A program made the translations under genes and the position numbers. From Casuarina equisetifolia (taxonomy: Eukaryota > Streptophyta > Magnoliopsida > Fagales > Casuarinaceae), in contig CM052355.1 of NCBI GenBank assembly GCA_028551475.1, positions 16,203,543-16,267,542 on the forward strand: a DNA stretch of 64,000 nucleotides, given 5' to 3'. The notes below the pieces were generated by a model. That model was not told the DNA's origin and ran no database searches. It saw only the letters and a list, made by a program, of their open reading frames with translations. Shown here piece after piece: positions 12,501 to 22,254 of the stretch. Numbering within the stretch: position 1 is the stretch's first letter; each line of letters opens with the position of its first letter.

Positions 12501-13284
12501 AATCTGACAAAAAGACAAATGTGGAATTTATCAGTCCAGACTTAGCCAAGATGTTGAGGCTTACCAAGAAAGACATAACTACAACTATCTTCCCTATGAA
12601 ACTTCTGCATAATATGCGATTCTGCCGACAAATTGTAGGGTATTCGAACATTTATTATAAGATTGATCTGTATAAGTAAGATTTTTAGTCAACCTCTCAA
12701 TGGAGACAACTTATCTCCTATTAATTTGCATACCATGTGCCCATGTATGTTCCAAAATTTGTCAAGTTACTCATAATCAATGTAATAAATCAAATCCGGA
12801 TCAGTAATTCAATGGAATAAAAGCCGTTTCTCTAGAATGAAACTTTAAATTTTCAAAAACTTCAATGAAAAGTTGATCGTCTTCCTTAGATTCTTAGATT
12901 AACATTTACCTTGGCAAGAGAGAGAGAGAGAGAGGGGGGGCTAGTTTAAAAAGGGAGATAAGAATTTAATCATTTTAGAACGAGAAAGATGAAAGAAAAC
13001 AAAGAGAAGGTAGTTTCAAAGGAAAAATCAAATAAGTATGTTGTGTTTTAAATCTGCGGTTTCCAGAAAATGGAAGACAGGATCGTTTCAAGGAGAAGAA
13101 GTCTGGCTCCTGAAAAGCAAATACTAAAATAGAATTTTGGATTTCTAGTTATTCGATTAATTTGGGCGTAAAATATATTCATTGCTTTGTTTTCTATATC
13201 ATTGAAATGTGAGACCAAGCACATTGAAAACTGGTAAGGGTTGGATGTGGTGTGAACGTAACAAACCTCTTTTGCTGGTCTTTA
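9530..13284. other. Duplicated block without a recognised gene
   Basis: Counterpart of about 34630-39400. Short open frames occur, for example 9892-10077 and 11725-12060, but they match copy B mainly as DNA and resemble no protein family I know. A 60-bp ORF at 11665-11724 is kept in both copies. A GA/G-rich run lies at about 12918-12940. Copy A has about 370 bp (12545-12915) that copy B lacks. Confidence 0.6.
11665..11724 (+). other. Short conserved ORF, 19 codons, copy A
   Basis: Encodes MSLPQIASPIRDPLICFTY. The counterpart at 37740-37799 encodes the same peptide with two differences (N for D, C for Y). The DNA around it is also conserved, so coding selection is not shown. It may be part of an untranslated or abandoned exon. 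Confidence 0.25.
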
Positions 13285-13557
13285 TAACGCACAACGGTAG
13301 GCGCGTTCCTCGGCGTCTCGCGGCTCGTCGCTGTCTGGTTTGCGCAATAGGGAGAAAAGACTTGGAAGTTTCGGGAAAGGACCCGAAGGAACAAGAGAGG
13401 AGGAGGAGACGCTAAGCCTTTCCTAAGAATCTCTGTCGTGTAAATGGCATTTAAGAGCCTTCTGGGGCTTTCATCGTGCTAATGTCATCACTAACATCCG
13501 TCTTTAGTTAAATCGTAACTAAATGAAAAACTGACGTAATGACAAACTGGTGCGTTA
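13285..13557. mobile_element. Putative small TIR element (MITE-like), copy A only
   Basis: A 273-bp, locally GC-rich insertion that copy B lacks at about 39395. The ends are inverted: left TAACGCACAACGG, right reverse complement TAACGCACCAGTT, so roughly 8 perfect bases followed by a looser match. I could not define a convincing target-site duplication, so the superfamily is open. It lies about 540-810 bp upstream of the ERF start codon of copy A. Confidence 0.5.
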
Positions 13558-13691
13558 CATTCATGCATCACTTTCGAAGTATCTACTGGAACTTATAGTA
13601 GAACTCATGAATTTCTTAGTACAAAGTTATTCTCCCTCCTTTTCCTTTTCAGATAAGTACGAGGGTGAAGGTAAACTTTTTTTTTTTTTTT

Positions 13692-13836
13692 TGTTGAGGA
13701 TATTAAAATATTTTAAGATGGAAGATTTTAAACCTAATTCAAAACTTAACTCGAGAATGATAAAAAAAATATTTTTTAATTTAAATAAACCCTCATGCAC
13801 ATATTTTAACAATGAAGGATAATCAGCATAGTTAAT
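13692..13836 (-). mobile_element. Solo TRIM LTR in the ERF-A upstream region
   Basis: About 145 bp, similar to the LTR units of the element at 6666-7273 (starts TGTTGAGGATATTAAAAT, ends near GTTAATA). It is absent from copy B, where the flanking sequence is continuous near 39520. It ends about 260 bp upstream of the ERF-A start codon and lies next to a T-run at 13678-13692. Confidence 0.6.
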
Positions 13837-14019
13837 ATCTTTTGTTAAGTAAAGGGAGATAGAGAAATTAAGTATCTATTTGACATATTTTAGTCCAAAG
13901 TACATTTACAACTAATCGATGGCATTGACTAAAAGTATTTTACCAACCGATCTTAGATATTTCATCCCTCCAATGCCTGCATGTCTTTTAACAGACCGCA
14001 CATATCCTATATCCACATC

Positions 14020-14027
14020 TATAAATA
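14020..14027 (+). promoter_or_regulatory. TATA box of ERF copy A
   Basis: TATAAATA, 77 bp upstream of the main ATG, the same spacing as in copy B (40628-40635). Transcription would start about 25-35 bp downstream, near 14050. Confidence 0.7.
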
Positions 14028-14053
14028 GGTATTATTGGACTGCACTTTCTATA

Positions 14054-14086
14054 ATGCCTTTGCTTGAAACACCAACGTGTTGCTAA
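14054..14086 (+). promoter_or_regulatory. Upstream ORF of ERF copy A
   Basis: A 10-residue [13 protein letters not shown], ends 10 bp before the main ATG in a different frame. Copy B has [10 protein letters not shown] at the same spacing. Its ATG is only 34 bp from the TATA box, so it may lie at, or just outside, the mRNA 5' end. Confidence 0.4.
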
Positions 14087-14096
14087 AACGCGGTGC

Positions 14097-14621
14097 ATGG
14101 GAGAGCCATATAGTTGCGGGAGCCACGGTGCAGCCTCCTCCAGCTATAGAGGAGTGCGCAAAAGAAAAGGGGGTAAATGGGTGTCTGAAATTCGTGAGCC
14201 CGGCACGAGCAGCAGAATCTGGTTAGGGAGCTTCGAGACTCCCGAAATGGCTGCTGCAGCTTATGATGTTTCTGCGTTACATTTCCGGGGACGTGAGGCG
14301 CGCCTGAATTTTCCAGAATTGGTGAATATCCTTCCACGCCCGGCAAGCTCAGATTCTGACGACATTCGCATGGCAGCTCACCAGGCGGCCCTAATGCTAA
14401 GATGCGCTGCTACAACGGCCGACGCAGGACGGTCAAGCTCGAACCTGGCACCGGTCACGGTAAGGCTGTCGCCTAGCCAGATTCAGGCCCTTAACGAAGT
14501 TCCGTTGGACTCGCCAAGGGGGTGGATGGAGATGGCACCGGAGTCGTCCACGCTGCTCTCCAATGATACTGAAGACAATGGATGGGAAGATATGCAATGG
14601 GACTCTCTTTGGGACCCTTAG
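14097..14621 (+). CDS. AP2/ERF transcription factor, DREB group (A-4/ERF027-like), copy A
   Basis: Single-exon gene of 174 residues. One AP2/ERF DNA-binding domain spans about residues 17-74: it starts YRGVRKRK, contains WVSEIREPG and [19 protein letters not shown], and ends ARLNFPE. The valine and glutamate at the AP2 positions that define the DREB group are V29 and E34. The protein is short, with a tiny N-terminus, an IRMAAHQAA stretch and an acidic C-terminus ending [12 protein letters not shown], which may activate transcription. It should act in the nucleus on DRE/GCC-like sites, probably in stress or developmental control. The start is the first in-frame ATG; an upstream TTG extension is rejected. 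Against copy B I count about 22 amino-acid differences. Notably G25 replaces W25, and T37-S38 replace K37-K38, inside the DNA-binding domain. The group assignment rests on domain text recalled from the family. Confidence 0.93.
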   Translation: MGEPYSCGSHGAASSSYRGVRKRKGGKWVSEIREPGTSSRIWLGSFETPEMAAAAYDVSALHFRGREARLNFPELVNILPRPASSDSDDIRMAAHQAALMLRCAATTADAGRSSSNLAPVTVRLSPSQIQALNEVPLDSPRGWMEMAPESSTLLSNDTEDNGWEDMQWDSLWDP

Positions 14622-15905
14622 ATAACGGATATTTAGTTCTTAGGGATGACATGGCATAACATTAAGAATTTATGATAAATATTTTAGTTATTTGCACAGT
14701 CTCTGCCTGGAAGGGACACAACCTGACTTGCTAAGAGCGCTTAGTTAAAAAAATAATAAATAAATAAATGGTGAGCTTGTTTAATAATTGTTACAAGTCT
14801 TAAGACTCCAAGTCGGCAAATGCTGAGGGGCTCCCACGGCGTGGATTTGCGGAGGGTTTACAAGGATACACTGTTTCATGCAGAAGGCCGCTATGTGTTT
14901 TAGGGAATGGTCAAATGTATTCTGTGTAAAGGACGGTCTAGGCGGGGCCCTTCGATGGCAGATGGTGGGTTTCTCCTAGCTTCAGTAGTGATTAGTGGAC
15001 AAGATTAATGTACGTGGCGTTGGGCGATGAGCTCACGCATTTCCCCCTTTATTTTCGTATGTTGTCCAAGAGTGTGGTGCGATTCATAGTTTTATTACAA
15101 TAAAAAAAAGGAGTCCTGCAGATGAAGTTTGTTTTCTGATGATTGTGTCCAATTCTCTCACCCATTTTTCTTTTATGTTATTTTTGTTGGGAAAATCTTC
15201 TTCAAGAAAATTATTTTCTTTCTGGTTTTGTTGTACCACATATGTGGCAGTACTTGAATCCACATGGCATTGGCTATTTTTGAAACGATAAGATAATTCC
15301 TTCTTAATTCTTCTGCCGTACGATGTGGCATTGTGCAGCTTCATGTAAAAAAGTCTGGTAATCCTTTTTTATGTTGATTAATGTTGTAGTGGGTACGGAA
15401 GGAAAGCCAGATCGTGTTAGTCAAAGGGGGTTTGACTACTATACATAGGGAAAAAACAAAAAACAAAAAAAAATCTTCTACTTGTATAGGATACAAATAC
15501 TAATGTCAACATTGATGTGCTAAATTTTTGTTAAAGGTTCCTAATTAAACCATGCTTTCTTTCAAATATTTTTCTCCATTTAAAGCAAAAGGCATTTGAA
15601 AAACAAAAGGGGGAACATATTTTTAGAGCACTCTTTATAAACATTTTGATAAAACACGTGGTTGTTATTTCAAGTGTAAAAATTGATTTATACAAAAAAA
15701 AAAAAAAAGACAAGGATAGTTTCTATGATTAATTCAAATCGTCACTTTCTACCTTTGAAAGACAAGCGATCCTTTTCCTTGGTATGCTAGAACCCTTTAA
15801 AGCACCAAATGGCTTACTAGTGAAGGCTAATAGTATGGTTAACCTAGCTTTCAAGTGGTCATGCAATCATTTATTTTTCCTTGATTTTGAATTTTTAGGT
15901 CTTTT
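14622..15905. other. 3' region of ERF-A and duplicated intergenic DNA
   Basis: Conserved with 41230-42544 in copy B, including the first bases after the stop (GATGACATGGCATAACATTA). Candidate AATAAA-type poly(A) signals lie at about 14754-14768. The minus-strand open frame at 15084-15344 is only partly kept in B and I do not regard it as a gene. No other feature seen. Confidence 0.6.
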
Positions 15906-18900
15906 TGTTGAGGATTTCTAACATGGCATCGCTTGTTTACCAAAGTGGATGACTTCCTTCTTACCTAACATGGCAAGAAAACATCATAGTGAAGGATTAA
16001 TCTAATTATGCATCTTTCGTATTTCTTAATCATTCTCAATACTCATGCCATTAGCATATTCATCATGTTAGCTATTTTTTTTATTATATATGATAGAGCA
16101 ACACAACAACAATTTGTGGGACCTTGTCGTAAAGGGTTGAGAGTGGACAAAGTGCTAGGCTTAGAGTAAATTAGTAAGGGCAAATATGTAAACTATCATG
16201 TTCATATTATATATAATTTTTAGATTCTTCTAATCTTATCTAGTTAAGATTTTCATTTAGCGTTAATATAAATGGAAACACTATTAAAAAACCTAATTAT
16301 GAGAATATATAGGGTTGCATGAGAGTTTGGTAAAATATAACATGTGAGATAGAGAGAAATTAAAGGTTTTCTAGTATATAGTATCATTCTTCTCATCATA
16401 GTAAAGAAATGCCCTTAGGTTAAGGATGTAGGGATTATCCTTAACCTCATTACTCTTGCATGTGTTTTTTTTTTATTGATTGATATTCTCTTTGTATGTG
16501 TGGTGAGATCTTGAGAGACTCTGTAAGTTTAAGATCCACAAGTTTGTTGTTTTTTAAAATTGGTATTAGAGCCTTAGTTCCTAAACTAGGGCTAACATTC
16601 ATTCTTCATCAAGCAACTAGCAAAAGAATGATTGTTTGGTGTGAACTTGGCCTGCATATAGGAAAAAGATTATGGCTAAAGGTTTTGTTCAAAGAAGCCT
16701 TTTGTCTAACAATTGGAATACAAAAACATAATGAAAGGTCAACATTAACGATTGAGGTATGAATTTTCTTCTTTTGACTTTGTGTATGTGATTTTTAACC
16801 TTTTAGCGGCTAAATAGTGCTAGATTTGGTTGGAAAATCAAATGGAAACTTATGGGTTGTGTTGAACCCATGTGGTTGAAAAGGAAATCTTTGATTTCAC
16901 CTATGTTCATTAGTTTATGGAACAAGCTCCTATATGGAATCCTTCGGGAAATGATCCATAGATTGGTGTCTTTTGTTCATCAAGAAAATCAATGTGGAAT
17001 GGTGGAAATCAGTGAAGAATAATGGTGATAGAAATGGTTTTGTCGACCTATAATTTGACCCAAGTTGACTCACTGAACCTAAGTTTTGTTTTGACCTAGA
17101 GACCTATTGACCAAAGCTTGTAAACCAAATCCAAAGACCTATTTACTTGAGATCCAAAGTGGATTAACCTAGTTCATTGTCTCGTGGGTGCATACATTAA
17201 ATGAACCTTATAACTTGCTTGCCTCTAACACATGCATGACAACTGCTCCTATACATGCATCACTACATGTTAACCATTATGCAGCGTGTGTGAAATACAC
17301 ATGTTGAACAGAACTTCTTAAGGCATTTTTTATGCCAATTTGTGTATATGTTAAAGGTGAAATTTTTTTATAGAATTATGTATTTTGTTACTTTCATTGA
17401 TGATCATTCTAAAAAAAAGTATGGGCTTCTGCACTAAAAACTGAGAATCAAGTGTTAAAGGTCTTCAAACAACTTTATGTTATGGTTAAGAGAATAACTT
17501 TAAGGAAACTAAAATATGTTCATGTAGATAATGGAGGTGAATACATAGGGTCATTTAAAGAATATTATAGAACTCAAGGCATCAGACTTGAGAAGATAGT
17601 TCTTAAAACTCTGAAGCACAATTGGGTTGTGAATGGATAAATAGTACTATCATTAAAATGATTAAGTGTATGCTTTCACATTCTAAATTACCAAAACCAT
17701 TTTAAGGTGAACCAATGTATATTGCACTATATTTTACTAACTTGTCCCTTTTAGTTGCATTGGAAGGTTGTCTACCTAAGTAAACATGACTAGCAAGAAG
17801 ATTTCTTTTAAGCACAAAAGAGTGTTTGGCTTAAAGGTGTTTGTTTACATTCCTAAGGATGATAGGAATAAGCATGATGATGAAGTTTAAGATTGCATCT
17901 TCTTAGGATATAGATTATGGTATCTAGTTATAAAAAAAACTAATTAGAAGTAAAGATGTTATTTTATTTGAAGAACTTAAAAAGATGAAAAGCCAAGAGT
18001 TGTTAGTAAAGGTCTTAAAGATATACTCCCACTTTCTTCTTCTCTAGTAAGCATATGTAAAAGGTAAACTACACAAGAAAAGCCACTTAAAGATATAGTG
18101 AGTGAAAGAGTTCCTATGGCTACAATTAATGAAGAATTCAAAGGACATGTTGATCATCATTTAGCTGAGAATATCTAATAGAGAGCATTAGTCTTCACTA
18201 AAATATTCACCATGTGAGTATTTAATGCTAACTAATAGGAGAGAACTATATGTTGTAAGGAAGCTAATGAATCTAAGCATAAAAAAGAGTAAAAGAAAGC
18301 TATCCAAGAGGACATAAATTCCATACTGGAGAACCACATGTATGTCTTTATGGCACTATCTAAAGGCAAGAAAGTAGTTAAGAACAAGTGGATGTACAAG
18401 CTAAATTCAAAAGTGAACAATCCACTACTTAGGTACAAAGTATGGTTGGTTATGAAAGGTTATGATTAAAAGAAATGTATTGACTTTGAAGAGTTTTTTT
18501 TGTATATGGTCAAGATGTTGGCTACTAGATTGAACTTAGAGATAGAATAGCTTGATGTGAAGATCACATTCCTTCATAGAAATTTAAAGGAAGAGAATTA
18601 TATGGAGCAACCTAAGAATTTTGTAGAGAAAGGCAAAGAGAACCTTGTAAGTAGAGAAAGATCTTGTATAGCTAAAACTAGCACCTCATTAGTAATACAA
18701 GAAGTTTAAGTCATCCATGTTGCAACACAATTATAACAAAACTAGCTCAAACCACTGTGTATTCATGAAACATTTTGTAAGATATGATTTTGTTATCTTA
18801 CTTTTATATGTTAATGATATGTTGAATGTTGGCAAAACATAAAGAAAATTTTTAAGCTGAAGAAGGATTTGAGCAAATCTTATGATGAAAGATTTGGGAC

Positions 18901-20467
18901 GGGGGAAATTAAAGGTGATAGAAAACATGAAAATTATGACTATCGCTAGAAAAGAACATAGAAAAGGTACTTCAAAGAATTGACATGAATAAGGCAAAGG
19001 TAATAAGCACTCCACTTCTAAGTAACTTTAAGCGTAGTAAGAAGTAAAATCCTAAAAGTGAGAGTGAGGTTAAACACGAGAAGAAAATACCTTATACATC
19101 TACGGTTGGTCTTAATGTATGTTGTAGTAAGCATTAGACTAAATATTACTCATATAGTTAGGATAGTCTATCATTTTCTTTCATTTCCTAGCAAAATACA
19201 TTGGAAAACTATAAAATGGATACTTAAGTACCTTAAAGGAACTCCTAAGTTGTGTTTGTGCTTTACTAATGATGAACTTTTATTGGTTGAATATATAGAC
19301 AAACATGATTGGTGACCATAGTAGAAGGAAGTCTCCAACAGGATTCGTGCTCACTTTTATAATGGGAGTAATTTTATGCCAATCTAGGTTACAAGATTGT
19401 GTTTCCTTGTCCACAACAGAAGGGAAGTATATGCAATCACCGAGGGTGGTAAAAAAGTTCTATGAATAAAGACATTTCTTCAAGAACTTGATATAATCAA
19501 GGGATGGTTATTCCCTATAGTGACAAGGAAAGTTCCATCCACCTTAGTAAGAAGCATCATTTCATTTGTGGTCTAAGCACATTGATGTCAGATATCATTA
19601 TATTAGAGATCTATTAGAATCCAAATGGTTATATCTTATGAAGATTCATACTAATGATAATAGAATAAATATGTTGATGAAGTTGCTAACAAAAGACAAG
19701 CTAGAGTTATTTTAATGGATTGTTGGAATGGAATTCAAGTAAAGTCAAGTCTAGGGAGCAATTTTCTTTCTCTTATAGTGTAGGCATATTGCATTAATGT
19801 TACTATAAAAATGAAAAATTGTTAAATTTAGATAAATTAGTAAGGAAAAATATGTCAACTATCATATTCATATTGTGGGTAGTTTGTAGGTTTTCCTAGT
19901 CCTATCCAATTAAGGTTTCCTTTAGTGTTACTATAAAAGAGAACATTAAGGAAAAACCTAGTTATGAGGATGTATAAGGTTGCATAAGAGTTGAGTGAAA
20001 TAGAGTGTATGAGATAGAGAAAAAGTAGAGTTTTCTAATATACATTGTAATCATCTTCATCATAGTGAAGAATTACTCCTTATGCTGAAGAGATAGGAAT
20101 TATCCTAAATGTTGTAATTCTTGTATGCCTTTTTCTTTATTGATATTCTTTTTTTATTTGCTCTGAGATCCTAAAAGACTCTATGAGTTTAAGATTCACT
20201 ATTTTTTTTTCTAACATAAATGAACACATGATATCCTCTTGGAGATTAGGAAGCAAAGAAAAATGATTCTTTGTTATGTAATTGACAATCATTGTATTCT
20301 CATTCTTTCTAGTAATTGTTAGAATAAAAAAGGCACATTACCTTTAATTTTCATTTTGTATTATGTTGGTTTACAATTTGTAAGATCATATGGTTTATCT
20401 AACTAATGCAAAACTATTCCAAATGTTTACCGTATCATTTGATTTTGGCTTTTTCTAGTTTTTTACA
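15906..20467 (+). mobile_element. Shared copia LTR in copy A, split by a nested copia element
   Basis: The LTR runs 15906-16152, is interrupted by the copia element 16153-20216, and resumes 20217-20467, ending TTACA before a primer-binding-site remnant. It is the same LTR family and the same insertion position as 110-622 and 42545 onward. The left flank CTTTT matches copy B. Degraded fossil. Confidence 0.8.
16153..20216 (+). mobile_element. Ty1/copia element nested in the older LTR
   Basis: About 4.06 kb. The 5' LTR (about 16153-16557) is followed by a primer-binding site resembling TTGGTATTAGAGCC; the 3' LTR is 19820-20216. Between them are an integrase core piece (17452-17640, DNGGEY motif), reverse transcriptase traces (about 18240-18860) and an RNase H region (about 19060-19720). 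The flanks CAAAG and TAAAT are an imperfect target-site duplication. The two LTRs differ visibly, so the element is not young, and the coding region has many breaks. Confidence 0.8.
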
Positions 20468-20885
20468 TCGTATCAAAGCCATGTTGATATCCATTTCATG
20501 TCTTCTACATCTTTTATTAGCCCATTTCTAATTTTCATCTCTTTGTATTATTTTGTGGAGATATTTTTTCAAATAGTTATTAGTTCTTCATTACCTTAAT
20601 GTTGAGAAAGTTTAATTTTTAATAGGGTATTTCATCAAACACTTACTAGGCATGTTTAGACATTCATGTTGGGCTTTTGTTTCTAATTTGGAGTTTGTTT
20701 CATTAATAGGGCATATAAAAAATTTCCTAAGTAAGCTTGGATGGTGTTTGAATTTCTTTTCATTTTGAAGACTAAAATCTTCTCTCTGAGCCCTTTTGTC
20801 AAACGTCTTCTAAATGAGCTTAAACAGTCATCATTGTAAAGGTTTTTTTTTTTTAATTCTTAAGTATCACTCTTACACCAACTAG
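20468..20885 (+). mobile_element. 5' internal region of the shared copia fossil, copy A
   Basis: Primer-binding-site remnant and leader sequence homologous to 623-1010 and about 44681-45425. Homology with copy B ends near 20885, which marks the right end of the duplicated sequence I can follow. Confidence 0.65.
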
Positions 20886-20889
20886 GAGA

Positions 20890-22250
20890 TGATGTGCAAA
20901 CTAATGTGTCTTCATTTACTAACTAAGTAGTCCATGTCATTTAATGAATAAGGCATGGCTTCCACAAGTGATGTTAATATGGCAATGTTGACTTGGAAAT
21001 TATTTAACTTTGTGGGTTTTAATATCCCCCCATAATTTCACGTGCCAGTACAAGCAATAAGCATGTTTTAAAGGACTTTGAACCTTGGTGATGAAAGTCC
21101 TCTAGTGAAAATATATGTCATTTGATCAACCAAGGAGATGAATGGACAACAATTTGTTTTTGATCCACTTGGATAAAGTGGAAATTGATATCCATGTGTT
21201 TCATTTTGGATTGGAAAATAAGGTTAGTGGAAAGATAAAGTGTAGCTAAATTGTCACATTAGAGGGTGGGAGGTCTATTAAGTTTAATGTTTATGTTTTT
21301 TAGCAGAGCCTCAATCTATATGATTTCTATAGTAATGTTAGCAAGAATCTTAAATTTACCTTCAATACTTGAATGAGCAACTATTTTCTACTTTTCAAAG
21401 CTCTAAGATATCAAATTTGAGAAAAAGATGTAAAAACCTCTAATAGAGGAAGATGCAAGCATGTGAGTAGGTGCATAAATGAAATGATGTGCAAGGCTAA
21501 CATGCCTTGGTTTACAGATTAAGCAATCCATGTGATTTAATGAACAAGACATATCTTCCACAAGTGATGCCAATATGACAATGTTGACTTGGCAATCATT
21601 TGAATTTGTGGGTTTTAATATCCCCCTAAAATCTAGTGTGTTAATATGAACAATAAGCTTGTTTTAAATGGTTTTGAACCTTCGTAATGAAATGAAAGTC
21701 TTTTAGTGAGAATATTTGTTATTTGATCAAATAAGGAGATGAAATGAATGGATAATAGCTTGTTTTCAATCCACTTAGATAAAGTGGAAATTAATCTCCG
21801 CATGTTCCATTTTGAATTGGAAAATAGGTTTAATTGAAAAATATAGTATAAAGAAATTGTCATACTAGAGGTTAGGAAGGTTTATAGAGTTTAATGTTTA
21901 GATCTTTTAATAAAGCTTCCATCTATATGATTTCTACAATGATGTTAGCAAGAGTTTTGAATTCAACTTCAATGCATGAACAAGTAACTATTTTTTACTT
22001 TTAAGAGCTCCAAGATATCAAATTTGAGCAAAAAAGATGCAAAAACCTTTAATAGAGCGGCAATCATTATGATCTACTACCCATTCAACATCAAAGTATC
22101 CAGGTAATGTGTCAAAAAGGTCTTGTCATGAGTTGAATCCTATAACAAGGAGTATCTATAAGATAGGATAAAATTCATTTGACTAATGTTCAATGGGACA
22201 TGGGTTGTGGTTGGAGCCATGCATGTATTCACATGCACTATTCACGGCAT
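20890..22250 (-). mobile_element. Copia 3'-end fossil, tandemly repeated
   Basis: The minus strand encodes the end of a copia RNase H domain (KHMDINFHFIQ type motif near 21175), then a purine-rich tract (reverse of ATCCCCCC near 21030) and LTR-like sequence. The whole module occurs twice: about 20890-21480 and 21483-22060, offset 588 bp. Further RNase H or RT-like sequence continues to about 22250. Degraded. Confidence 0.65.
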
Positions 22251-22254
22251 AACC

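Larger units (their letters stand above)
6165..20885. repeat. Segmental duplication, copy A
   Basis: Collinear with copy B at about 32738-45425. Anchors I matched by eye are 6190/32762 (GTCTAGGTTCATTAAG), about 7290/33026, 9892/35011, 11665/37740, 14097/40705 (ERF start codon) and 15906/42545 (shared LTR start). The offset between copies changes along the block because each copy has its own insertions. In A these are TRIMs at 6666, 8893, 9222 and 13692, a TIR element at 13285, and a nested copia at 16153. The only convincing gene in the unit is the ERF gene. Confidence 0.9.

Noticed and set aside
13209-13415. Arginine-rich open frame and its antisense partner
   Set aside because: Spans the border of a copy-A-specific insertion; no family resemblance.
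14064-14096. N-terminal extension of ERF-A (and 40672-40704 in ERF-B) starting at TTG
   Set aside because: Plant nuclear genes start at ATG, the first in-frame ATG gives a normal short N-terminus, and the extension lies within the leader.
15084-15344. Minus-strand open frame partly similar to 41791-41991
   Set aside because: Similarity follows general DNA conservation; both frames lack shared start and end and have no domain.
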